Positions 7,663 to 13,380 of a DNA stretch of 17,427 nucleotides are shown here, one piece after another (within the stretch, counting starts at the first letter, position 1; every line of letters begins with the position of its first letter). The notes under the pieces are model-generated. The model saw only the letters and a program-made list of their open reading frames with translations. It did not search any database and was not told the DNA's origin. A program made the translations under genes and the position numbers. This stretch comes from Methanolinea sp. UBA477. GTDB taxonomy: Archaea > Halobacteriota > Methanomicrobia > Methanomicrobiales > Methanospirillaceae. The stretch lies in the NCBI GenBank assembly GCA_002509485.1, contig DAWO01000008.1:344-17770 (forward strand). The letters run 5' to 3'.

Positions 7663-7933
7663 ACTCTTCACCCTCCATGAGCCTGCGGAAGAGCAGTCCC
7701 ACTCCGACGACCCCGCAGAACAGGACCACCGACTCTCCGAGCGTATCGAAGCCACGGTAATCGAAGACCACGGCAGTGACAATATTGTTTGCCGCAGTCT
7801 GGACCTGGCCGTACTCGATGAAATAGTCGTCCATGTCGGTGGTGATCGGTGAGCCGAAAGAGAACGAGATCGGGATGGACAGCAGTGATGCCGCAAGGAT
7901 GACAAATATCGCGGCAACGATGTATCGTCTCAT
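7649..7933 (-). CDS. mbhE: Mbh hydrogenase subunit E (MnhB N-terminal-like)
   Basis: This 94-residue protein has an N-terminal membrane helix (about 5-24), an exposed segment with QTAANNIVTAVVFDYRGFDT and a second helix (about 67-86), ending in an acidic tail EGEEYEDE. The V-x-DYRGFDTLGES block is the signature of MbhE-type subunits and of the corresponding part of the MrpA/B proteins. Its ATG (7933) overlaps the mbhD stop (ATGA) behind GGAGGAG. It belongs to the antiporter-like half of the complex. Confidence 0.9.
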   Translation of the reverse strand: MRRYIVAAIFVILAASLLSIPISFSFGSPITTDMDDYFIEYGQVQTAANNIVTAVVFDYRGFDTLGESVVLFCGVVGVGLLFRRLMEGEEYEDE

Positions 7934-8187
7934 CGGCTCTCCTCCCCTTCGTACCTCGTTGTAGCCCTGATAGCGATGATGAATATGGCCGTGGTGAGCC
8001 CGGCACCGATTGCCGCCTGGGAGATGGCGACGTCGGGTGCCTGGAGTATGTAGAACTCCAGGGCAACGAGGAAACTGAAGAACCCGGCAGCCAGTGTAGC
8101 CGCAAGCAGGTCACGGAAGAAGAAGACCATCAGTGCCGTTCCAACAAGCCCGAAAAGCACCAGCAAATGGACTATCGTCTCGATCAT
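7930..8187 (-). CDS. mbhD: Mbh hydrogenase subunit D (DUF4040, MrpA C-terminal-like)
   Basis: This 85-residue protein has three membrane helices. It matches the DUF4040 domain found at the C-terminal end of MrpA and as a stand-alone subunit MbhD. The signature is QAPDVAISQAAIGAGLTTA (49-67), equivalent to the PDVAxTEAAVGAG motif of the family. I start at ATG 8187, which overlaps the mbhC stop in ATGA and follows GGGGGTG. A longer frame to 8235 lies inside mbhC and adds a basic stretch unlike the family. Confidence 0.9.
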   Translation of the reverse strand: MIETIVHLLVLFGLVGTALMVFFFRDLLAATLAAGFFSFLVALEFYILQAPDVAISQAAIGAGLTTAIFIIAIRATTRYEGEESR

Positions 8188-8540
8188 GGCAACACCCCCT
8201 CGAGCCGGTCGACGACCGACGGCTCCGGCATACATCCGCTCTTATGCACACCCCTCGCAAGGGCATGCGAGCCGATGGCATTGGTGAAGGCGAGGACGAG
8301 AGCCGCAATGATGGTATGAAGTGCAAGGCTTGGGAACATGACCGAATTGCCTCCTAGAAACATGGCGACTGCATACACGACCACCGAAAGTGCGGTAAAC
8401 GTGGTTCCGAACGTGGTCATCTTTGTGGTCGCGTGCATCCTCGTGTAGACATCAGGGAACCGTAACAGCCCGATGATTCCAAGGGTGTTGAATGCGGTCC
8501 CGATAACAAGGAAGACGTATGTGAGCGCTTCTCCGATCAT
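8184..8540 (-). CDS. mbhC: Mbh hydrogenase subunit C (MnhG-like)
   Basis: This 118-residue protein has three membrane helices and is of the MrpG family, identified by LLRFPDVYTRMHATTKMTTFG (about 25-45). It is a small scaffold subunit of the antiporter-like module. I start at ATG 8540, one base after the mbhB stop (TGACATG), with a strong GGAGGTGA upstream. The open frame to 8603 runs into mbhB. The last 20 residues (KSGCMPEPSVVDRLEGVLP region) are hydrophilic and probably lie in the cytoplasm. Confidence 0.92.
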   Translation of the reverse strand: MIGEALTYVFLVIGTAFNTLGIIGLLRFPDVYTRMHATTKMTTFGTTFTALSVVVYAVAMFLGGNSVMFPSLALHTIIAALVLAFTNAIGSHALARGVHKSGCMPEPSVVDRLEGVLP

Positions 8541-8541
8541 G

Positions 8542-8799
8542 TCAGAGTTCACCTCCAAGGTACTTGGCGACAAAGAGGGTGCCGACAAAGGAGAGGAGTG
8601 CAAAGACGATGGCGACGTCGATGTAGATTACCTCCTTAAAGTAGACACCGAGCAGTATCAGGATGGCCACGACGAGGGTGTTTACGGTGTCGACGGATAC
8701 CGCCCTGTCTCCTGCGGTGGGCCCGAGAAAGAGCCGTACCAGCGCAAGGAGAACGAGGATTACGAGAACGAGAACGAAAGGCATCCACATTATGTTCAT
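8542..8799 (-). CDS. mbhB: Mbh hydrogenase subunit B (MnhF-like)
   Basis: This 85-residue protein has three membrane helices and belongs to the MrpF family. RLFLGPTAGDRAVSVDTVNTL (about 22-42) is the family signature, in which an Arg/Asp pair follows GPTxxDR. It sits between MbhA and MbhC as in Pyrococcus. The ATG at 8799 overlaps the mbhA stop (ATGA) and has GGAGG upstream; a second Met at codon 4 is a less likely start. Confidence 0.92.
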   Translation of the reverse strand: MNIMWMPFVLVLVILVLLALVRLFLGPTAGDRAVSVDTVNTLVVAILILLGVYFKEVIYIDVAIVFALLSFVGTLFVAKYLGGEL

Positions 8800-9323
8800 T
8801 CGGCAATCCTCCGTATCCAGGCAGGCAGGTTCGCGAGCGAGAAGAGATCGGAGTCCTGGAATGTCTCTCTCTTCTCTTCTCCGGGAACCAGATTGATCTT
8901 GTGGACATACAGGTCATGCGTGGCTTCGTCGATATCGACAGTGATGGTTCCCGGTGTGAGGGTGATGGAGTTTGCAAGCATGAATATACCAAGATCGGTC
9001 TTCAAATCCGAGGATACCCTGATAATGCCGGGCCTGATCCTCCCGGTGATCACGCGGTATGCGACATCGAGATTGGCCCTGGTCACCTCGAGGAAGAACG
9101 GACCGAGGATGTAGAGACACATGAGCAGCCACCTGGCGGGGTTTGCCATCCGGAAATTTCGTGACCTGCACAGGAATGTCCGTGTTATTCCTGCCGTCAC
9201 CAGGGACAGGGCCACTCCTGCAGCAAGCTCCGGGGCCGACCAGAGGCCGATATCGCCTGTTCCGGCGGTCAGCACGAGCCATATCGAGAAAGCAAAAATG
9301 GCTGTCAGAAGAAAGGGGAGCAT
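8796..9323 (-). CDS. mbhA: Mbh hydrogenase subunit A (MnhE-like), first gene of the operon
   Basis: This 175-residue MrpE-family protein has hydrophobic helices in its first half and a soluble domain in its second. The block LANSITLTPGTITVDIDEATHDLYVHKI (about 117-144) is the MnhE signature. It opens the colinear set mbhA-N. I take ATG 9323; GTG 9326 would add one residue. The upstream sequence is G-rich (GGGGGG, 5 bases before the ATG), unlike the clean GGAGG of the later genes. No obvious TATA box lies close to the start, so the promoter may be further upstream in 9324-9480. Confidence 0.92.
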   Translation of the reverse strand: MLPFLLTAIFAFSIWLVLTAGTGDIGLWSAPELAAGVALSLVTAGITRTFLCRSRNFRMANPARWLLMCLYILGPFFLEVTRANLDVAYRVITGRIRPGIIRVSSDLKTDLGIFMLANSITLTPGTITVDIDEATHDLYVHKINLVPGEEKRETFQDSDLFSLANLPAWIRRIAE

Positions 9324-9599
9324 CACATCCCCCCTGTCCTGGATTTTTTTTCTGATCTGCTTCGTTTCCTCATGATTATCACAAGAATCTGGGATTTTTC
9401 GGTGAAAGCGGGCAACTTCTTCATCTGGTTTGCCCGGGCCGGGAGATTTTGCAGGTTAGTATTTGTACCATACCTGATAAACAATGCTATTTCTCAAAAA
9501 AAGCAGACACCGGTATGAAAATCCAGGTCTCGTCCAGGACGCCCGGGCACAACCAGGATTGAGGATACCTGTCAGCACTGTATGGAATATGGGTATCGA

Positions 9600-9614
9600 G
9601 GAGTGTCACACTCC
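9600..9614. promoter_or_regulatory. Perfect 15-base palindrome, possible operator
   Basis: GGAGTGT-C-ACACTCC is a perfect inverted repeat with seven-base arms around one central base. It lies almost midway between mbhA and the gene at 9762. The one-base loop is too tight for a stable hairpin, so a protein-binding site is more plausible than a terminator. No partner regulator is known. Confidence 0.4.
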
Positions 9615-9730
9615 CTTTCAGGATCATTTTTATTTCGGCCGGATCCCGGGCGACGCCCCCGTGCGTCAACACCCGATCTTCCCTTTCGCCAGAATACGAG
9701 AATGCGGCGTTATACGGCAGGAACCGCCAT

Positions 9731-9738
9731 CTTTTATT
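9731..9738 (+). promoter_or_regulatory. TATA-like box for the PAPS-reductase-like gene (leaderless start)
   Basis: CTTTTATT is centred about 27 bases before ATG 9762, the usual archaeal TATA-to-start-site distance. There is no ribosome site before that ATG, which fits a leaderless mRNA. A second AT-rich element, ATTTATAAT at 9751-9759, is too close to serve this start. Confidence 0.4.
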
Positions 9739-9761
9739 CCGGGGTCGCCAATTTATAATGG

Positions 9762-11171
9762 ATGCGCCCTTCTTACCTGGGAAAGATACTGCTTCACTGG
9801 TGCGATTCCTGCCATACCCCTGTCCTCTCCCCGCACTGCAGCTGCGGATCGGAGACACGCGCCGTTCCGGTGACTCCGCCGGGTGATGCCAGGCCTGCGT
9901 TCCGGGCAGATATCGATCTTGTAAACAGGATATTCGAAAACCATTTCGGAGCCCCGCTTGTCCCGCCGGGCCACCTCGTCCTCCTCAACAAAGTTCCCGA
10001 GACCGACCGGATGGAGGAGATTGTCATCGGCGGTGCGGTGGTGGGCTCCATACGCTACCTTCCAAAACCCGGATTGTGGGAACCGATCCCAAGACCAGAG
10101 GCCGCGGCCTGCATGAAACCGAAAAAGAGGTATGTCATGGTTGAGGCGGGCGCGGAAGAGTCGATACGCGAGAAGGGCGCGAGTGTGCTTGCACCAGGAC
10201 TTCTGTTCATCGATCCCTCTGTCAGGAAGGGAGACGAGATATTCATCCTCTCTTCCCGCGGTGAATGCATCGGTGTCGGCAGGGCAAAAGTTGATGCAGA
10301 GACCGCACGGTCGATGGAGAGGGGGGCCATCGTCCGCACACGGAGAAACGTCCGCTCAGAGTGCAGACAGGGGGAGGCCAGCTGGGATGATGCGGTTCGT
10401 GCAAACGAACACGTATTACACAGGGCTGAAGAAGAATCCGTCAGGTTCGTAAAGAATGTCAGCGGGAAGCACAACCTTCCGGTGACCGTCTCGTACTCGG
10501 GGGGAAAAGACAGTCTCGCAACCCTGCTCGTCGTATTGAAAGCGCTCGGGAAAGTGCCGCTCCTCTTCGCCGATACCGGGTTCGAGCTTCCGGAGACATA
10601 CCAGAATGTTTGCGAAGTTGCCGAAACCTTCGGGCTTGCCTGTGTCCGGGCAGACGGAAACCAGAACTTTTGGGAAGTGTTCGAGAAACAGGGACCGCCC
10701 GCAGTGAATTTTCGCTGGTGCTGCAGGGTAGCAAAACTCGGACCGGTCGGCGAGACCATCGGCGGGACGTGGGGCGAATGCCTTTCATTCATCGGCCAGC
10801 GAAAATACGAATCTCTCAGGCGGAAGAACAGCCCGAGAGTGTGGAGAAACAACTATATCCCAAACCAGCTCTCTGCTGCACCGATCCAGAACTGGACCGC
10901 CCTCCATGTCTGGCTCTATATCTTCCGCGAAAACGCACCCTACAACCCCCTCTACGGGAGGGGGCTTGACAGGATCGGGTGTTTCATGTGTCCTTCCAGC
11001 GATATCGCCGTCCTCCGCCTGATCCAGGACAGGTATCCCGATCTCTGGGAGAGCTGGAGAGTACAACTCAAAGAATGGCAGGAGAGACACGATCTCCCGG
11101 ATGAATGGCTTCATGGTGAGAGGTGGCGGATGAAGGAGGCGTGCGTCGATGAAGACGATAGTTATTATTGA
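9762..11171 (+). CDS. Zinc-ribbon / PUA / PAPS-reductase-like protein with probable [4Fe-4S] site
   Basis: This 469-residue protein has three parts. An N-terminal zinc ribbon uses Cys14, 17, 26 and 28. A PUA-like domain lies at about residues 122-198 (KKRYVMVEAGAEESIREKG...IGVGRAK), a fold that usually binds RNA. The last part is an adenine-nucleotide alpha-hydrolase domain with PP-loop SYSGGKDS (244-251) and DTGFELPET (271-279), as in PAPS/APS reductases. Cys320-Cys321 and Cys407-x2-Cys410 match the CC...CxxC pattern that binds a [4Fe-4S] cluster in APS reductases. The PUA domain makes RNA sulfur chemistry as plausible as sulfate assimilation; this is inference. Start ATG 9762 begins MRPSYLGKILLHWCD, right before the zinc ribbon. 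It overlaps hisH by 23 bases. Confidence 0.88.
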   Translation: MRPSYLGKILLHWCDSCHTPVLSPHCSCGSETRAVPVTPPGDARPAFRADIDLVNRIFENHFGAPLVPPGHLVLLNKVPETDRMEEIVIGGAVVGSIRYLPKPGLWEPIPRPEAAACMKPKKRYVMVEAGAEESIREKGASVLAPGLLFIDPSVRKGDEIFILSSRGECIGVGRAKVDAETARSMERGAIVRTRRNVRSECRQGEASWDDAVRANEHVLHRAEEESVRFVKNVSGKHNLPVTVSYSGGKDSLATLLVVLKALGKVPLLFADTGFELPETYQNVCEVAETFGLACVRADGNQNFWEVFEKQGPPAVNFRWCCRVAKLGPVGETIGGTWGECLSFIGQRKYESLRRKNSPRVWRNNYIPNQLSAAPIQNWTALHVWLYIFRENAPYNPLYGRGLDRIGCFMCPSSDIAVLRLIQDRYPDLWESWRVQLKEWQERHDLPDEWLHGERWRMKEACVDEDDSYY

Positions 11172-11754
11172 TTACGGCCTTGGAAATTTGAGGAGCGTCT
11201 TTCGGGGGATCGAGAGGTGCGGTGGAGTCCCGGTTATCAGCTCCGATATTGAAGCATTGCGATCGGCAGAAGCGGTCATCCTCCCTGGTGTCGGGGCATT
11301 TCGCGACGGGATGGAACAGCTCGGGGAGATGAAAGATGCTCTCCTGGATGCCGCACGCTCCGTTCCCGTGCTTGGCATATGCCTCGGCATGCAGATGATG
11401 CTCGAATGGAGCGAAGAGCACGGGATGCATAAAGGTCTCTGCCTGATACCGGGAACAGTCCGCCGTTTCCCGAGGCGGCCGGGTTTTAAGGTGCCGCACA
11501 TGGGATGGAATACCATTGAACTCGTCCAGCCCGACAATCCGCTCCTTGAAGGCTTCTCTGGCGGAGAATATGTCTATTTTGTCCATTCGTACTATGTGGA
11601 GACCATGCCGGGATACAGCCTGACGACAACCGATTACATCTCGCAGTTCTCGTCCGCGATATGCAGGGGCAACGCGTACGGCGTGCAGTTCCACCCGGAA
11701 AAGAGCGGAGCGGTCGGGCTTGGAATTCTGAAAAATTTTATCGGCCTCATCTGA
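11149..11754 (+). CDS. hisH: Imidazole glycerol phosphate synthase, glutaminase subunit HisH
   Basis: This 201-residue class I glutamine amidotransferase hydrolyses glutamine and channels ammonia to HisF, making imidazole glycerol phosphate in histidine biosynthesis and releasing AICAR. The catalytic triad is clear: Cys78 in GICLGMQMM, with His182 and Glu184 in VQFHPEKSG. The N-terminal IIDYGLGNLRSV and the VPHMGWN block (115-121) are HisH-specific and exclude other amidotransferases. The ATG lies 9 bases after GGAGG (11135-11139), inside the preceding gene, so it is probably co-transcribed with it. No other his gene is in the window; HisF must be elsewhere. The stop codon lies within a repeat described separately. 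Confidence 0.96.
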   Translation: MKTIVIIDYGLGNLRSVFRGIERCGGVPVISSDIEALRSAEAVILPGVGAFRDGMEQLGEMKDALLDAARSVPVLGICLGMQMMLEWSEEHGMHKGLCLIPGTVRRFPRRPGFKVPHMGWNTIELVQPDNPLLEGFSGGEYVYFVHSYYVETMPGYSLTTTDYISQFSSAICRGNAYGVQFHPEKSGAVGLGILKNFIGLI

Positions 11755-11781
11755 ACACTCATTTTTTCTCTTCGCTTCTCC
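11746..11781 (+). repeat. Direct repeat copy 1, spanning the hisH stop codon
   Basis: This 36-base segment begins CTCATCTGAACAC and ends CTTCTCC. It differs from the copy at 11818-11853 at five positions by eye. The offset between copies is 72 bases. Its first nine bases encode the last two hisH codons and the stop, so the repeat straddles the gene end. Confidence 0.75.
11761..11770 (+). terminator. T-rich tract just behind hisH
   Basis: ATTTTTTCTC begins 7 bases after the hisH stop and contains six T in a row followed by pyrimidines (CTCTTC). Such tracts are typical archaeal termination signals. In the second repeat copy this run is broken (TTCTTCTCTTT), so the first copy is the better terminator. 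Confidence 0.5.
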
Positions 11782-11817
11782 GCTCGCTGGTATCGGCAGA
11801 GACGGAAAAAAACTCAA

Positions 11818-11853
11818 CTCATCTGAACACGCGCTTCTTCTCTTTGCTTCTCC
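11818..11853 (+). repeat. Direct repeat copy 2, downstream of hisH
   Basis: This is the second copy of the 36-base segment, with identical first 13 bases (CTCATCTGAACAC) and nearly identical pyrimidine-rich 3' part (TTCTCTTTGCTTCTCC). The 36 bases between the two copies (11782-11817) are not obviously repeated. Confidence 0.75.
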
Positions 11854-11892
11854 AGGAATCATAACGGTCGTCAGGGCCGTATGGCAACAGAA

Positions 11893-11902
11893 GAATATTA
11901 TC
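11893..11902 (+). promoter_or_regulatory. TATA-like box for the surface-protein gene (leaderless start)
   Basis: GAATATTATC is centred about 28 bases before ATG 11926. No purine-rich ribosome site precedes that ATG, so transcription probably starts at or near the A of the ATG. Confidence 0.4.
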
Positions 11903-11925
11903 GCCGGATGGCCGAATAGATCCAT

Positions 11926-12729
11926 ATGCGATACCCGGTTTTTTTCCTCGTCATCTCCTCGTTGCTGGTGGCGACGGCATGTGGATATATCCTCACCATC
12001 GATGGCCCGGAGAATGTCCAGGCAGGCGTCCCCCTCCTCGTCACGGGCAGCACGACATTTCCTGCAGGAACAGAATTCGATCTTGTCCTGTACAGGCTCA
12101 TCCAGCCTGTCCCGGAGACGATAGACCGGAGAATTGTCATTGTCGACGAGACAAAGACGTTCTCTGAATCGTTCAGTACGCTCGGGCTCGTACCTGACCG
12201 GTACAAAGTCGAGGTCGCTTTTCCGAGCGACAGGAGTACAAGCCTTGGATCAGGGTCCACGACCCTGAAGATATTCAATATCGTGGATCGGGCAGATGAG
12301 ATCGTGCTCACCGTGCCGACCGAGCAGCTTCTCGGCGATGCACTCGTGATCAGGGGCTACATACAGGAGATCGGCGTTGCAACCATCAATACAAAGATTA
12401 CCGGCCCCAGCGGATTTACCGCGCCCGCTCTCGACATACGGACCACCACCATGCCCGGACAGACGGACGGACAGTTCACAAGGACCGTGGATGTGACCGA
12501 GCCAGGCAATTATTACGTCACGTTCTCGGATGCCAGGGGGCATTTGGCCACCATAAAATTCACCGTCTCCAGCCCTCCAGCCGCAACAGAGACCACCGCC
12601 ACTCCGACAGAAAATGCGACCGGAACACCTCCGGCAACGGTAGTGCCGTTTCCTCTGGTCGGGACGATCCTCGGGCTTTCTGCAGCGGCGGCACTTTCAA
12701 TACTGAAAGAAAGACTGGAAAAGAGATGA
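11926..12729 (+). CDS. Exported, C-terminally anchored surface protein of unknown function
   Basis: This 267-residue protein has an N-terminal signal sequence (hydrophobic about 4-18, then ATACG). Cys19 sits in a lipobox-like A-T-A-C context, but a lipoprotein is not certain. Residues about 22-215 are rich in beta-strand patterns (GPENVQAGVPLLVTGSTTFPAG; VTEPGNYYVTFSDARG), suggesting two Ig-like domains of the kind common in methanogen surface proteins. A Thr/Pro/Ala linker (about 217-240) leads to one C-terminal membrane helix (about 241-260) and a KERLEKR cytoplasmic stop. It should face outside the cell. The ATG has no ribosome site and probably starts a leaderless mRNA. It is convergent with the membrane regulator, 39 bases apart. 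I cannot name the family. Confidence 0.75.
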   Translation: MRYPVFFLVISSLLVATACGYILTIDGPENVQAGVPLLVTGSTTFPAGTEFDLVLYRLIQPVPETIDRRIVIVDETKTFSESFSTLGLVPDRYKVEVAFPSDRSTSLGSGSTTLKIFNIVDRADEIVLTVPTEQLLGDALVIRGYIQEIGVATINTKITGPSGFTAPALDIRTTTMPGQTDGQFTRTVDVTEPGNYYVTFSDARGHLATIKFTVSSPPAATETTATPTENATGTPPATVVPFPLVGTILGLSAAAALSILKERLEKR

Positions 12730-12736
12730 TTCGAAA

Positions 12737-12752
12737 TCTCCCCCGCAGGAGA
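12737..12752. terminator. Small inverted repeat between convergent genes
   Basis: TCTCC and GGAGA form a five-base stem around a six-base loop in the 39-base gap between the surface-protein stop and the regulator stop. There is no T-run on either side. It may serve both directions, but the signal is weak. Confidence 0.25.
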
Positions 12753-12768
12753 GACCAGTCGCCGCTCG

Positions 12769-13380
12769 TCACTTCTTCCACCAGAGATAGGCCTCGTAGA
12801 CAAGCAGAAGGGCGATGACGAGACACCCCCCGAGGAAGAAGGCCAGCACGGCTTCGTGCGTACCGCCTGCTCCTCCGGCAACTGATGACCCGTCAAAGGA
12901 CGGAGCAGGCTGTGACATGATGCCCACATCCTTCTCGAGCCGGGTTGCCTCAGACACCTGGGGTTCCGGCAGGGCGCCGTTCCCGGTCACCGCCAGGAAC
13001 GGCTGGAAGATGTATATGCCGATGGTTGCAAGGAGAACCACTGCAAAGAGTGAGGCATACCGGAGCAGGATATCCCGGATATTCTTTACGGCGGGGGTGA
13101 CGATGAGCAGCTGGTCCTTGAGTGCGTAGACCTTGATCTCCCTCCCTTTTACGCTGTATCGCGTCTCTCTCACTTCGAGAAGGCCGGCATCGAGCAGGTT
13201 TTCGATATGATATTTCACGGTCCCCATCGGTATGTCCATAACACCACAGAGATCGCTTGCGGTCCGGGGTCCTTCACGGAGGATATGAAGGATATCGTTT
13301 GCAGTCTGGCTGGAGATCGCCTTTCCGATCTTCTGCGCCTTCTCATCACCCGGCTGTAAAACGATCACTTCGTCAGTCAT
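12769..13380 (-). CDS. Membrane-anchored winged-helix (ArsR-like) transcriptional regulator
   Basis: This 203-residue protein has an N-terminal winged helix (about 18-90). SSQTANDILHILREGPRTAS leads into the recognition region PMGTVKYHIENLLDAGLLE, and KGREIKVYAL forms the wing, as in ArsR-type regulators. Two membrane helices follow (about 107-127 and 176-199) with a 50-residue segment between them that should be outside if the DNA-binding part is cytoplasmic; the protein ends in YLWWKK. This is the build of a one-component sensor that reads a signal at or outside the membrane. The ATG (13380) lies within the end of alaS: the two genes share eight bases (ATGACTGA). No good ribosome site is seen, so translation may depend on coupling. 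Target genes are unknown. Confidence 0.85.
   Translation of the reverse strand: MTDEVIVLQPGDEKAQKIGKAISSQTANDILHILREGPRTASDLCGVMDIPMGTVKYHIENLLDAGLLEVRETRYSVKGREIKVYALKDQLLIVTPAVKNIRDILLRYASLFAVVLLATIGIYIFQPFLAVTGNGALPEPQVSEATRLEKDVGIMSQPAPSFDGSSVAGGAGGTHEAVLAFFLGGCLVIALLLVYEAYLWWKK

Larger units (their letters stand above)
9324..9761. other. 438-base intergenic region between divergent mbhA and the PAPS-reductase-like gene
   Basis: This region should hold the mbh promoter (leftward) and the promoter of the gene at 9762 (rightward). Frames that cross it on either strand lack ribosome sites and recognisable protein and run into the next gene, so I read it as non-coding. It contains a T8 run on the plus strand within 9343-9352, a perfect palindrome at 9600-9614 and TATA-like sequence at 9731-9738. 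On the minus strand, ACAAATACTA near 9455-9466 is a poor TATA candidate for mbhA and would imply a leader of about 120 bases. No structured RNA is recognised. Confidence 0.55.

Noticed and set aside
5271..9323. Stand-alone Mrp-type Na+/H+ antiporter operon
   Set aside because: No full MrpA is present, and the genes run without a break into hydrogenase subunits in the exact Mbh order.
9455..9475. Possible inverted repeat GGTTAGTA ... TACCATACC upstream of mbhA
   Set aside because: Base pairing fails at several positions when written out; not better than chance.
9484..9873. Frames on both strands across the mbhA / PAPS-reductase-like intergenic region
   Set aside because: Both run into the start of the gene at 9762 and show no domain or ribosome site.
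11881..11919. Tiny 12-codon frame MATEEYYRRMAE before the surface-protein gene
   Set aside because: It covers the likely TATA box of the next gene and has no ribosome site, so it is probably chance.
11068..11925. Minus-strand frame of 285 codons covering hisH and the repeat
   Set aside because: Most of it is antisense to hisH; its repeated GEAKRxxxCSDE peptide comes from the DNA repeat.
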